A stretch of DNA of 64,000 bases from Adineta steineri (taxonomy: Eukaryota; Rotifera; Eurotatoria; Adinetida; Adinetidae). The notes beneath the pieces are model-generated. The model ran no database searches. It had not been told where the DNA came from and saw only the letters and a program-made list of their open reading frames with translations. This document shows positions 1 through 12,063 of this stretch, in pieces. The stretch spans positions 186,001 through 250,000 of the forward strand of contig CAJNOI010000018.1 of assembly GCA_905250115.1 (NCBI GenBank), written 5' to 3'. The stretch's first letter is position 1. Every line of letters starts with the position of its first letter. Made by a program: the position numbers and the translations under genes.

Positions 1-3000
1 ATTTACGAACTTTTCCATAGGATATTATTTCATATTTATCAGGATATAATTCCGGAAGAATTTTCTATTAAAGAACAAAAAATTATTTTTGTAAATTAAA
101 TTATTCAACTTACTTCACCAGCAAAATACCAATCACATTCAGCATCTTCATCTTGAACACTACATTCAAGTTCAATTTTATCTTTTTCATCAGCTTCTAA
201 TGTTCCAGGTAATTTTGTTTCAAAACGCCATTGTGGTTCTATTCATTAAATAAAATATATATATTGATATACATAAAATATTCCAGTAGTTACCTTCCAC
301 ATAGAGATAACCAGTCGTTTTAATACCACGATCATCATCAATTTGACAAGTATATTCACCTATAATTCAATAATTATGAATTAAAAAATGAAATTTATAA
401 AATCAAACCTTCATCTGCTTTTGTTGTTTTCATAATTCGAAAAATACATCGTGTCATATCTTGATGATATTTCATACGTTTATCTTTTTCAAGCTAAATA
501 AATTAAAATTCTTTCAGTTAAGTTTCCCACGAAATACTCTACTATTACCTCAATAAGAACTCCATCTTTATACCATTTAACAGGTGCATCTGGATCATTA
601 ACATGACATTCAAGTATAGTTGGTTTTGTTCGAAATACTTCCATTCTAGGTGGTAATTCTTTATAAAAATCATACAATGGTTTAGCAGCTAGAAAATTAA
701 AATAAACACATCATTTTAGTTTTCTTTGCTATTAAAAAGAGAAAATAGTTACGTTGTACTTCAAGCCATGCAGATGTTTCAATATCATTAACACGACAGA
801 AATATTTTCCTGAATCATCTGGATGTAATTTATAAATAGTTAATTTTTGTCTAAATAGAGATTAAAACAAAAACGATTTTATATACACGTAACGCTCGTC
901 CGAAAACTCCCTTGTTTTTTTAACTTATGCGCCTCTCTTCATCCTCCCTCACTATGGCCACCCAACAGATCTCAAATTCGAGCTCCCCGCATGGAAATAT
1001 CTCTAGAAATGTCTTCTTCAGAAAATAGGTTTTCGATGTTTTTTTGACCTTGCGGACATACAAGCAAGCAATCAGACAATTTATGTTTACTGGACTCTTC
1101 TCTACGAGAAAGAGAATATTTTAAATAAATTCATACTTAGCTCCACTTGAATCAAAATGATATTTTAAACCATGAAAAATTTCGACTTTATTCTTAAGCC
1201 TTAATGAGCAAAAAATAAATAAATTTTTTTCTATTTTATTAAAAAATAAATTTACCATCGTATTCGTGTACTTGGTTTACAAAACGTACATTGAAAAGTT
1301 ATTTCACCATCTTCTTCTTTACATTTTATGTCACGTAATGGTTCGACAAATGATTCTTTTTCCTAATTATATAAATTGTTTTATATTCAAGATTTCTTCA
1401 TGTACATGCTCATGCATATTTAGATTAATAAAATAATATCACACAGTCATGCATAGAATAAATCCACAATATTTCCATGTTGTATAAAATATAATTTTCA
1501 CCTTTTCTGGTCGTTTAACTTTATTTAAAGCTGGCCAACCAGGTACAACTTCAGCTAATGATGGTCGTTTAGTTTTTGAATCTCGTCTAACTTTAAGTAA
1601 ATTTTCTTGATCAACATGACGAAGTGATGGTCGTCGTTCTTCTATTGCACTTGAACGACGAGAACCAGGTGAATCATCATTAATACCCGTCTAAAATATT
1701 CTGTCCATTTTTCCTACAAATTCAAGATTTATATATTACCTCTTCTGGTTGATCGGTACGTATTTGAAGAGCTGGAAAAAAAACGAAGAGAAAATGAAGA
1801 ATTTTTTTGTTTTGCTGAAATAATTTACTTGGTGGATTTTCACTGATAACATTAAGATTCGATGCTGAAGGACGTTTAGGTCGATCAGTTGTTTTAGCAC
1901 GACGTGGTCCTGCTTCTTCATATAATGATTCTTCAGCTAGAATGATTCAATATTAAGTTGATAATATAACAAGTAACGCTCTTTCTCGTGAAAATGTAGC
2001 GTCTTCACATCTACTGGGAAAACAATTGAAAACCGTGAAAAATCCGTTTTCGATGTTTTTTTTACCTCTCCTCCTCCCCTTCATGTTGGTCATCCAGCTA
2101 ATCGCAACTTCAAAGCTCGTGTATCGAAATACCTCACGAAATGTGTTTTCCGAAAAATTAGTCTTCGATGTTTTTTTGATCCTGCAGACACACAAGCAAA
2201 CAATTTATTTCTGCTGGACTCTTCTCTACGAGAAAGAGAATAATACATTTATTTTACTTTGAATTTTAGGTACACGACGATCATTTTCATCGGAATTATT
2301 CTCAGTTGGAGTTGATATTGTTGGTATTGCTAAAAAAGGAAATTTCTTATAAATATAATCATTATTTTATCAATACCATTATCTTGAGCTTTTTTCTTTG
2401 CTTCTTCATCCTTTCTAAAACAAAGAAATAAAATAAAATCGAGTGTAATGAATTCTCATACGGTGGTGCTGCCTCAGTATCGATCATTAAATTAATTAAT
2501 GCTTGAGAATCACCAGCATCATTTTTTGCTAAGATTTTATAAACACCATTATCAGTTGAAGTCGCATTCTATAAATTATCTGTAAAATTTGTCTTTTGAA
2601 TATAATATTTAACTTACAAGAATCTCAAGAGTAAATGTGTATGTATCATCTGTTCCTTTTGTTTTACTAATTTTATATTTATTTAATTTATCTTTTATTT
2701 CAATTTTATCTTTTTTCCATATGATTTTCGGTTCTAATTTTCCTTTACAACGACATTCAATTTTAATTGTTTTTTGTTTTAAATCTTTTGTAATTTTTGG
2801 TTTTTCAAATGCTGGAGCTATTCGATCTAATTGTTCTAAATTCGCTTTATCACCTATTCAAAAACAAATAATAATAAATATTTTTGTTTGTTCAATTATC
2901 AAATAACATACCAGCAACTTTAAGAACAATATTAGCAACAGCTGTACCAATTTCATTCGATAATGTACATTTATAAATACCACTATCCGATGAAGTTAAA

Positions 3001-4323
3001 TTCTATTAGAATAAGAAAATTAATTTTTGGAATACTAATCAATAAATCAAACCTTAATATCAAGAAAAATTGTATATTTATTTTCGCCTTTTTTTTCAAT
3101 ACGTGTAACATTTGATAATTCTTTTCCATCTTTACTCCAATGTAATGATGGATTAGGATCAGCAGTAATATCGATTTGAATAGTTGCATTTTTATTAGTT
3201 TGTTTGATCATTGGTTTACCAAGAAATGAGGGTGCAACACCATCGGGTAATCTAAATAATTATATATATTAAAGTTTATAAGAAAATTTATTTTTCACAC
3301 ACTTGAAATTAATTTCTCCAATATTTAATTCAATATTTGCTTGTCCATCACCTTTCGCATTTGTTGCTGTGACTTTATATATTCCCGAATCATTTTTTGT
3401 GATTTGAGATACTTCAAGAAATATTGTATGTGTAGTTCCTTCTGTTAACATTCCTTGCTTATATTTTGTTCCAATCGTTATAGGTTTTCCATCAAATGTC
3501 CATATAAAACTCGGTATTGGATCAGCTGTACAACGACATTCTAATAATACTGATTCTTCAAACATACGAATTTGTGGTGTTTGATTGAATATGGGTTTAC
3601 CAGTAACATTTTGTTCTTGATCAAGATTTAAAACAATATTAGCATTGGTTTCTCCTAAATTATTTTTCGCTGAAACTTTATATTTGCCAGCATCTGATGT
3701 ATTAACATCATCGATTTCAAGACATGCAAGATACGAATTATTTGGTAAAGTATCACAATAAATAAGATAACGACCAGAATCTTCTATTAGAATATCATCA
3801 CGTGACCAAACTATATCTGGTTTCGGTTCAGCTGATATTTTACATTCAAATATTAAACGTTTTCCACCATTATCTTGTTTTATAATTGGTTTTTGAGTAA
3901 ATACTGGTGTTGTACCATTAATTGAACTAAAAACAATTTTAGGAACGATTTAGAATTAAATTATAAATAAATTTACCTATTGACACCAGCTGTTGATTCA
4001 GTTTGATCATCTGTTGAAAGATTTAAATTAACATTAGCTGTAATTTCACCAGCTTTATTTTTAACAATAATTTTATATGTCCCAGAATCTGTCGCAGTAA
4101 GATTAGTAATCTCGAGTGTTACGTCATAATTATTTCCTGTTGAAAGTTTAATTGTTTGTTTATGTTTAGTTGATGTTGTTAAATTTTTAGTATCATTTTG
4201 AAACCATGTTATATCAGGCTTAGGTGTACCTTGGATTTGACATTCAAGAAAGAGACGTGTAGGATCATCGGGTATTTGTCGAATTGTTGGTGGTTTTAAA
4301 AGACGCGGTGCAACAGCCGCCAT
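1..4323 (-). CDS. unc-22: twitchin-like giant Ig-domain muscle protein (5' part, truncated at window edge)
   Basis: N-terminal part of a titin/twitchin-class sarcomere protein. The start is ATG at 4323 (MAAVAPRLLKPP, like the N-terminus of nematode twitchin). I trace 18 exons from 4323 down to 7: 3977-4323, 3303-3926, 3053-3251, 2912-3002, 2618-2853, 2462-2568, 2377-2414, about 2274-2330, 1829-1936, 1740-1771, 1502-1690, 1256-1362, 753-850, 549-688, 409-493, 294-359, 114-238 and 7-64; the gene runs off the left edge. The product is serial Ig (I-set) domains with the usual C, W and DSGxYK signatures (for example TATDSGTYKIIVKNKAGE). They are followed by a basic Ser/Arg linker containing RRPSL and SLAEVVPGWPAL, as found between the early Ig domains of invertebrate twitchins, then more Ig domains. 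The kinase and Fn3 part would lie outside the window. Titin or projectin naming is possible; the family is certain. Confidence 0.85.
890..1117. mobile_element. intronic inverted-repeat element, copy 1 (MITE-like)
   Basis: This element lies inside the 405-bp intron 851-1255 of the twitchin-like gene, where neighbouring introns are about 50 bp. It shares its left edge (TAACGCTC), its right edge (CTCTACGAGAAAGAGAAT) and a long internal block (TTCGATGTTTTTTTGA, then ACAAGCAAGCAATC) with the copy at 1974-2242. No coding capacity is visible. The left terminus is decayed compared with copy 2. Confidence 0.6.
1974..2242. mobile_element. intronic inverted-repeat element, copy 2 (MITE-like)
   Basis: This element fills most of the roughly 338-bp intron 1937-2273 of the twitchin-like gene. 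It begins TAACGCTCTTTCTCGT and ends ACGAGAAAGAGAATAA, giving an 11-bp perfect terminal inverted repeat (CTCTTTCTCGT / ACGAGAAAGAG). It is homologous along its length to the copy at 890-1117. It is non-coding. A short AT-type target duplication is plausible but I could not define it. Confidence 0.65.
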
Positions 4324-5722
4324 TCTGTCTTTTAATTTATGAAACCAATGATCTGTTAACTAATTATTAATCTAAAATTGACATAAATATGGATCATCGA
4401 CGTTAATTATATATGAAGTATTTAAAAAAAAAAAGTAATTATAAAAACGAGTATAAATAAATGGTCGATGACAAGCGAACGTCAAAGAGAGAAAGAGAAA
4501 AGCCACAGTACTATTGTATAAAGAAGAAGAAAATATGTTTATTTCTATGTTAACGTTTTAGCCGGTGTTGATCATTTAGTATCAACACAAGAAACATCCG
4601 TACAAATATGAAAGTAGAAGGGCAAAGAAGAATGGAAAATGATGACGAAAGTTCCTTTCTTCTTCTTTTTTTCTTGTACATGATAAGTGTTATATTCTAA
4701 TGTAGTACTTTTTCTCTCATTCGTTTTTCTATAAAGAATAGAAGAATATGTTCTAAAAGGCTACAATGGGTAATGAAGAACTTGTATGTTATTTATTGAT
4801 TGACTACAATGTGAAAGATACTTTCTTAAAAATCTAGAGAATAATGATAGCAAGATAACTGACAAGATAAAAGCAAATAACTTGGTAATAGACTGATTTC
4901 ATGACTAACAATAAGAAAGTCGAAGATATAAAAGTATATTGTAATTATATGACATCAACAGGAAATGAAGCAAATGTATTACGATAAGCTGTGCAATTTG
5001 ATCGACACCACGATGACAATGATGGAGAAAGAAGAATACTAATCGTCCGTGGACGTCTATAAACATAAATAATAAAAAGCTTAATCGTACTAATAATAAC
5101 CAATATAGACATTATTCATTTGAAAATATATAATTAAAAAGTTCACTTCTCTCAATGAATTAATATAGTAAACTTTATATCCACATATGAATCCATTTTA
5201 GTTATATATACATGTCTATTAACAAACCTTGAAGAAATAAAGATTGTTAGGCTAATATAAAAACTTTCTTCGAGTACAATGAAAGCTCCATTTATTTTCT
5301 TGCGTACAAAAAAAAACGAGATCTATATATAGTGATAAAAGCAAAACATATACAGACACATACGCCATCATACAGCGAGTGTTTTCTCGCTTCACATATA
5401 CTATCAATGTGGGTGTCTGCAACTGATGCGGATAATCATACTAGTGCAAACATAAGAAGGTTGCGCATTAACGTTGTCTTCATCAATAGAGTAGTACTGT
5501 CGGTAGCATGATGATGACGATGCGATAATATTTGCAATAGATAGGAGATGTTCTTATAAGAAGATTTATAAGACAAGAAAAATAATAATAAACAATAGTT
5601 TCACATGAAGTACCCTGTGGATGTTATCTATTGTAAAACTGAGACAAAACTGACAATCATGTTAGAAAAACAAAAGGATTTTTTCTTGACAAGAGTAAAG
5701 TTCAAAGTTATTCCAATCATAT

Positions 5723-5768
<46 letters not shown>

Positions 5769-6091
5769 AATTGTAACTTTCGATTTTCTTTTTGTATGAT
5801 ATAAAAATACACATCCCAACATTTTATATCACCCTATGATCTGTACAATGTTTTTTTTTAGCACTAACAGATATTGATACTATTATCTAATGACCTTCTG
5901 GAGTTAATCTTCGAGTTTTCTTTTTCTTTTGACTACTAATAAACTACACACATATATTGTATGTACATTGATAGTCGTACATATATATATTGAGTAATCG
6001 ATCACCCACACTCAAGTATATCGTATAAAAACAACAATAACAATCATGATTGTTATCAATTCCTGTTTCTTCTTCTTCTTCTTCTTCTTCT
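4324..6091. other. intergenic, upstream of twitchin-like gene
   Basis: No gene is supported here. It should hold the twitchin-like promoter. An 8-bp inverted repeat (GTGTTGAT at 4565-4572, ATCAACAC at 4581-4588) lies about 240 bp upstream of the ATG. The rest is AT-rich with simple repeats. Confidence 0.5.
5724..5767. repeat. (ATT)n microsatellite
   Basis: About 14 uninterrupted ATT units. Confidence 0.95.
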
Positions 6092-6093
6092 TC
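6067..6093. repeat. (TTC)n microsatellite
   Basis: Nine TTC units that end on the stop codon of the TSP1-domain gene. On the transcribed strand this gives a GAA repeat at the start of the 3'UTR. Confidence 0.9.
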
Positions 6094-6864
6094 ACTTTAT
6101 TTCATAATATCTATTACATCGAGAAAAAATTTGAATAATTAATGAATGAATTTTAAAATCACATTCATAAATGTAATAAAATACACATAATGGTATACAA
6201 ATAATTGTAAAAAAAAGTGGAAAAATCAAAATCAAAATAATATTATAATTATTTTTTCTCAATCTATAATTAATTGATTGTGTAATAATATGACGCTTAT
6301 TTGTATAATTATTATGTATACAAGAATTAGTAAAACAATAATTGTATTGACTTGAATATGAATCTATTAAACATTGTCGATTTCGTTTACAAGAACGAGT
6401 ACGTATCCTATGGCCTAGAATTTTAAAAAAAATTTGATAATATCAATCTTTATATAATCTGACATAAAGATAATTGTTATGATAAATGATATATTAATGT
6501 ATGATAAGATTTGACTAAAATTTATCTTACCCATACCACAAGTCACCGAACACACACTCCATTCAGACCATTGTTGCCAATTATTATTTTCGCGACATAT
6601 TTGTGAATCAATAAAACAATCGATTAAATAATCTAATCTTTCCTGTAAATCATCATCATTAATATGATTTGTATACGATCGAAATATTCTATAATCTTTA
6701 CATTTCTCAAGTTCTAGATTACATCGATGTATCAATGCTTGTTTTATTATTGGATATCGCCATAGAACTTGTAAGATTAATTCAAAATAATATTGATCTT
6801 GATTATTATGTACATATCCGTTTACAATCAATAGCAATTCAACAAGTAGAAATGAATATTGCAT
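6092..6864 (-). CDS. secreted/type I membrane protein with a thrombospondin type-1 repeat
   Basis: Two exons, 6531-6864 and 6092-6414, encode 218 residues. The N-terminus is a signal peptide (MQYSFLLVELLLIVNGYV). About 80 residues with several Cys follow, then a TSP1 repeat beginning NWQQWSEWSVCSVTCGMG and continuing in exon 2 with HRIRTRSC and further Cys. The intron cuts the TSP1 repeat just after CGMG. Exon 2 then gives a strong hydrophobic segment (about IILILIFPLFFTIICIPLCV) and a short tail. Exon 2 has no internal stop over 107 codons in the phase set by exon 1, which supports the model. TSP1 repeats bind matrix glycans and proteins, so a cell-surface adhesion or guidance role is likely. 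I recognise no specific ortholog. Confidence 0.7.
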
Positions 6865-7315
6865 GATTTCATTTTAAAGGTAAGAAGAAATAAAAACGCG
6901 CCTTATGATAATTTTTCTTTTATTTTTCTTGTAAAAAACAAACAAGAATTGACAATAACACGCACAATACAAATTATATATATATATATTAATAATACAC
7001 TTCAATAAAATACCAAGGTTAAGAAGTGTACATATACATTAAAAGCTCGTTTATCAGTCTAACCGACAAAGAATAAAAAACAAATAAGACTAGATTAAAT
7101 ATCAAGACAACATAATTTTTTTGATTTTTAAATACAAGTCAATGTAAAATATCTGAATACTATAATGTCATTAATTAGTGAAAAACAAAACAAATACACT
7201 AACTCTAATAAGATAAAATACAGACAAAAGTCGAAAAAAAAATCACCACAGTACAAAAGCGCACAAACATATAGCGAAAGATTATTGAAAAAAAAGTGAC
7301 TATATTATATTCTTG
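6865..7315. other. intergenic
   Basis: AT-rich spacer between two same-strand genes. It must contain the 3' end of the FEZ-like transcript and the promoter of the TSP1 gene. Nothing else is seen. Confidence 0.5.
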
Positions 7316-9866
7316 TCAACATGGACATAGAACATTGAGAATGTATTTGGTTAATAATTCTGGAACCTGAGCACTATCTTCATTAATTGCATGAAGAACT
7401 ATTAAACAAAAAATAAATAATAAAAATAAAATAACCCTCCCCCTCCCATAATAAAAGGCCCAGGGTCTTGTATTATGACTCCGGAACTTCCACTTTTTTT
7501 TGTGGAAAAATCCCCCTAGGGCGTTTTGTTTCCGATCGGTTTATCATATACTTACTTTTATTTAAACTTTGTAAATTGTCAACGGATAAATATGTTGAGT
7601 GCTCACGATCATATGGTATCACCGTTGTTAAATACTGAAAAAAAAATCAATCAGTGATTAACCAATATATTTAAAAACCCCGTATATATTAAAAGCATTA
7701 AAAAAAGTGATAAGCATGTGAAAAACAACATGTATGGATTAATATATATATATATATGGTATATGTGAATGTTTTTGATAACTGTTGTGTAGAATCTACC
7801 TGAGCCTTTTGAAATAGATCATGCCAACTAGTCGAAAAAACATCGAATACTGATTGACTACGACGTAATAAGATCTAAACCAAATTTAATTTTGTCATGA
7901 AACTCGAATCTATTTATTATTGATAATCCTTCTTCTTTTTCTTTTTATCAAGCTTTAAAAATTGAATAATCACCTGAGATAATATTTGAAAGATTTATTT
8001 CATCTTATGACAATGATAAAGAATATCTCATAAACTATTCAAGTATTTGTGGATTATTGATATGAGCCTATCAATCATCCAGGTGCATGAAAACAGAATA
8101 ACAATATACAAAAAATTCTTTTCATTATTGTTTTTAGAACTTTGTTGTTCGTTTCTCAAGGTCAGATATTTAATATCACACTTATTCGAGAATATATTTG
8201 ATGAAATATTAGTTAAGTGATTCATATTATATATCATTTAGCATAGAATTTGAAATAGAAATCATTTTGTTCTATTAAGAAAAACAATTAGATTTGTTTT
8301 TCTTATTTTTTTTTTGATTAGTCGCTATGATCATGTAAATATGAACTCATGACCTCATCATTCTATTTTCTGCTCTTCTCTCTTTGCACTTCATCTATCC
8401 TAATCCAATTACACTAACCAACATCATCAGACAGAAAAAAGGAAAGAAAAAAAAGTTTGTTTAGCAGTTCATCTGTATAATAATAAATATTCATCTAACG
8501 TCCTTCGCATTCTCTCTTGAAAAAACAGAATTCCCAATACACAATGCTCGCACGTTCGCATTGATCGTATGTGCTACTGTAATAATAAAAACTGTTTGAT
8601 TTTATTACTCAGTTTTCAATTATATGAAGAAAAAAAAGAAGAATATATATATATTAATATTTACCGTTCCCGGTTCAACATAATTGCTGTTTCCAAGTAT
8701 AGAACGACGTTTCGGACGTTTTTCTCCCTGGTGATGTCGACGTTTATTCTGAAAAAAATAAGAAATATTTTTTCTTTCTAATAAACAAAAGAATAATATT
8801 TTTTACTTGAATACTAAGAACAAGTGAAATAAATGTATTCTTTGTTTCTTTTTCATATTCAAGTTCCTCCCGAATTGCTAATTCCTAAAAAACAAAAAAA
8901 TAAATTTTTTTTTCCGATAAATCTTTTTTTTTTTCAATTTACTTCAACAAGTAAACTTGATAATTCTTTAATAGATGTATTTAATTCTTCATAGAATTCA
9001 TTTAATGAATAAATTGTTTGGGTTTTCATATCGAATTGTTCATTATTAACATTTGATGATAAATATTTCACTCGTTTTGTACGTAAATCAAGCATATCGG
9101 ATGGTGAATGATCATCACAATAACCCGAATCTGGTGTCATATCTTGTAACATAAAATCAATTTCACTAATAACTTGTTCAGCTGTAAGAAATGGTTCATG
9201 ATTAGCTGAAATAATAACTGAATGCATATCTAATTGTTCACGTAATTCTTCTTCTTCATCTTCATTTAAATCATCAATTGATGTTATATCATCATCATCG
9301 ATTTTCAAATTATTTGTTTGTTGAGTAATACAATCCATTGCTGTTTGACAACTTTGAGATATATTCGGTAATTTTAAATCATTACGAAGTGATGTACGAA
9401 GATTTTCAATTAATTCTAACCATGTACTATGAGATTTAAAGTAAAAGAAGAAATTAGAAAAATGAATATATGAAAAAGACAAACTTTGATGAAGCAACAA
9501 GATCTTTTTGTGGAATTTTAGGTTCTTCTTCTTTGATTTCAATAACTTGTTCATCAATAAAACAAGCATTAATTGTATTATCAAATGATTTAACAAGATC
9601 TTCAAGTGATAATGATTTAAATGAATGTTCACCTAAATAAATAAATCAATATAGATATTTCTTTATTATTATTTAAACTAACCAAGTGTTGGATTTAATT
9701 GAGTATCATGATTTATAGTCGATGATGATGATTGATCATCAGTCATATCATCCTCTTCATCAAAATCTTCATAATCATTTGAATGAGATTTTGTTTTTGA
9801 AAATTTTACAATCGGTGCACATGGATTATCATATAACACTCGTTTTTCTGTTATTCCTATCGACAT
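7316..9866 (-). CDS. FEZ1: FEZ / UNC-76 kinesin adaptor
   Basis: Fasciculation and elongation protein zeta, a kinesin-1 cargo adaptor for axonal transport. Eight exons: 9683-9866, 9485-9632, 8943-9426, 8807-8884, 8665-8748, 7800-7874, 7556-7634 and 7316-7398, total 404 residues. Family blocks are clear: acidic N-terminus; SLEDLVKSFDNTINACF; LREQLDMHSVIISANHEPFL; a coiled-coil segment (FYEELNTSIKELSSLL, then ELEYEKETKNTFISLVLSIQ); a basic Lys/Arg patch; YLTTVIPY; and the C-terminus EDSAQVPELLTKYILNVLCP, close to the vertebrate end. Exon 6 (75 nt, in frame) inserts 25 residues exactly between PGT and YLTTVIPY, which are adjacent in known FEZ proteins, so it may be a cassette exon. Intron 5 (7875-8664) is unusually long. 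The start is the first ATG in frame. Confidence 0.92.
7434..7541. repeat. GC-rich insertion in last FEZ intron
   Basis: About 108 bp with C-runs and G-runs (CCCTCCCCCTCCC, CCCCCTAGGGCG), unlike the AT-rich surroundings. It contains a short stem TTCCAC / GTGGAA around a T-run. It lies within the 157-bp intron 7399-7555. It is probably a fragment of a dispersed element; no second copy is seen in the window. Confidence 0.35.
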
Positions 9867-9955
9867 TACCACCAAAACACGTTGTAATATTCGATAAAGA
9901 TAACAGAATGGGATATAGGATTAATTAAGCTTGTTTTTTTGTTTATTTCCTGTAG

Positions 9956-10973
9956 ATCAATTTAATAACCAATCAATTNNNNNNNNNNATTAGCTGATAA
10001 TTGGATAAGATTTGGTTTATCAGAAGATACTCGAGAAAGTATAGAACGTGGAGCATTTTATACAACATTGATTCGACCTGGTTTACGAATGATTTCACTA
10101 AATATGAATTATTGTTCGAGAGAAAATTTTTGGTTGTTAATCAATACAACTGATCCTCTTAATCAACTTCAATGGGTAAGTTCTTTTTGAATTGCACTAG
10201 TATATAAAATTGGAAATCATGTTCATTTAGTTAATTCAATGGTTACAATATGCTGAAGATCATGAAGAGAAAGTGCATATTATTGGACATCATCCTCCAC
10301 GTTCATGTTTAGCATCATTTTCATGGAATTTTAATAAGATTGTTAATCGGTAAAATATCGAACATTATCTTTAAATTGTTCTTAATAGCCTTGATTAATC
10401 TAGATATGAGAACACAATTGCTGGACAATTTTATGGACATACACATTTTGATGAATTTGTAATATTTTACGATGAAATTGATCGACAACGTCCAGTATCT
10501 ATGGTATAATATATTCTTTTGATTAAACAAATTTGATATTCACCATATTGTTTTAGGCTTATATGGCACCATCACTTACAACAAGTTCTTATTTAAATCC
10601 CGGTTATCGTGTTTATTCACTTGATGGTGATTATGCAGGAAGTTCATTTTGGGCACTCGATCATCGTACAGTGATTATGAATTTAACTGCAACAAATCTG
10701 TATAATAAAACAATTTTTATTGATGAATATGACGCTCGTGATGCATATCAAATGGAAAATTTATTTCCAAATGATTGGAATAATCTTACTGAAAGATTAA
10801 AAAATGATTTAGATGGTCCATTGATGGGTTTAGCATATCAATATTATACGAAATCATATGCCCATGGAAATCAATGTGATCATCATTGTCGTCGTGGACT
10901 TTTATGTAATTTTATAACAGCTCGATCAGATGATATACATGCATGTGATGCAATTCCTCCATTCCAGTCATAA
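9956..10973 (+). CDS. SMPD1: acid sphingomyelinase, C-terminal part (5' end missing)
   Basis: Lysosomal/secreted Zn-dependent phosphodiesterase that cleaves sphingomyelin to ceramide. Exons: 9956-10175 (interrupted by 10 N), 10231-10349, 10404-10503 and 10557-10973. The sequence tracks human [34 protein letters not shown] (metal-binding His), [18 protein letters not shown] (GHTH metal site), [20 protein letters not shown], and a C-terminal Cys-rich block [11 protein letters not shown]. The saposin domain and the first half of the metallophosphatase domain are absent. After a good acceptor (TTTCCTGTAG, ending 9955) the reading QFNNQSI runs into the gap and LADNW follows it, so the gap lies inside one exon. 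Only 89 bp separate this exon from the divergent FEZ ATG, which cannot hold the missing exons. Confidence 0.9.
9979..9988. other. assembly gap (10 N)
   Basis: Run of 10 N inside the first visible SMPD1 exon. In sphingomyelinases only about five residues separate the flanking readings, so the true gap is probably about 15-20 nt. Confidence 0.98.
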
Positions 10974-11248
10974 ATTCGTGTATTCCTATTTTATTTTCCA
11001 AAACAAAAACTTGCTAATGCTTTTGCGTAATATATTTTTCTAACACTACTTCTATTTTTTAACAGTTTTTCAAGACTACATTATATAAAACAAGCTTTCG
11101 ACAATAAAATTAACATATAACCGATAAAATGAAATGAACACATATAAATAGAAGATTTATCGGAATAAATCACTTGATTAACAGAAAAAGAAAAGCACAT
11201 GTTGATTGATAAATAGATTACCCATAAAAGAATTTGATTGATGTATTT

Positions 11249-12063
11249 CTATGGTCGAATTTTAAAACTATGTACTTGGGAGAAATGACTGTAATTGTTT
11301 GTACGTAAAATTGGACGACCAATTGAATTGACTTGAAAACGTTCTCGTGTACATTGTAATGGAGTTGTAAATACGGGTGGAATAGATCGTTTTTGTTGAG
11401 AAATATTTACAAATGGATTTTTTGAATTGAATTGTGATGAATTCGGAATAGAGAATCGACTAGTTGGAAAAACTTGTGGTATACGTTTCGCTGAAGTAAT
11501 TAAAAAAAGAAGGAAGAGTAAATAAAATTAGTTTTCTATCCGAACCTGTTTGTGGTCGAGTTATAACTGATGGATGAAGTTGTTGTTGGATGAGTGATGA
11601 TCTGTATTGTTGATAATTATAATTATTGGATATCTGAGAAGAATTATCAGTTAATAATCCTAATTCATTCTTTGTTGAATAATGTATTGGTTGTTCAGTT
11701 GAAGATAAATGAAAATAATCGTAAAGAGATGATGCCTAATCATAATATTAAATTTTAAATTTTTTAACTGAAAAAATCTACAAACTTCAGATGAGATTAA
11801 ATAATTACTATCTTCTTTTAACATTAAATTCATATTCAATGGATGTCCAAGTTGTTTTTGTGATATCAATTGAGTAGATGAATTTGTTAGTTGTCCAATT
11901 TTTCGTTCAGCCTAGATCGAAATCAAAAAAAGACGATTTTCAGTTATCTAAGAAGACTTACTCCAATTGGTTTAACATTCGTAAAGACAAAATTCGGTAT
12001 ATGATATTGTTTTTCTTGTAATAATAACAATTCATCAACACTTGGATCTATTGATGTTGTCAT
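11249..12063 (-). CDS. unknown low-complexity protein, 219 residues
   Basis: Four exons: 11962-12063, 11786-11911, 11546-11735 and 11249-11490. Phases agree and the sum is 660 nt. The start ATG at 12063 gives MTTSIDPSVDELLLLQEKQY, then VFTNVKPIGAERKIGQLT. The protein is rich in Gln, Ser, Asn and Pro, with no Cys cluster, signal peptide or membrane segment. It ends in a basic stretch (RERFQVNSIGRPILRTNNYS). It looks intrinsically disordered, perhaps nuclear or cytoskeletal. I do not recognise a family. It sits tail-to-tail with SMPD1 (275 bp between stops). Confidence 0.6.

Noticed and set aside
2637..2906. Long plus-strand open frame with hydrophobic translation.
   Set aside because: It is antisense to Ig-domain exons of the twitchin-like gene and spans their introns.
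9722..9928. Plus-strand frame just before the SMPD1 fragment, considered as its missing 5' exon.
   Set aside because: It is antisense to FEZ exon 1 and shows none of the sphingomyelinase metal-site motifs expected there.
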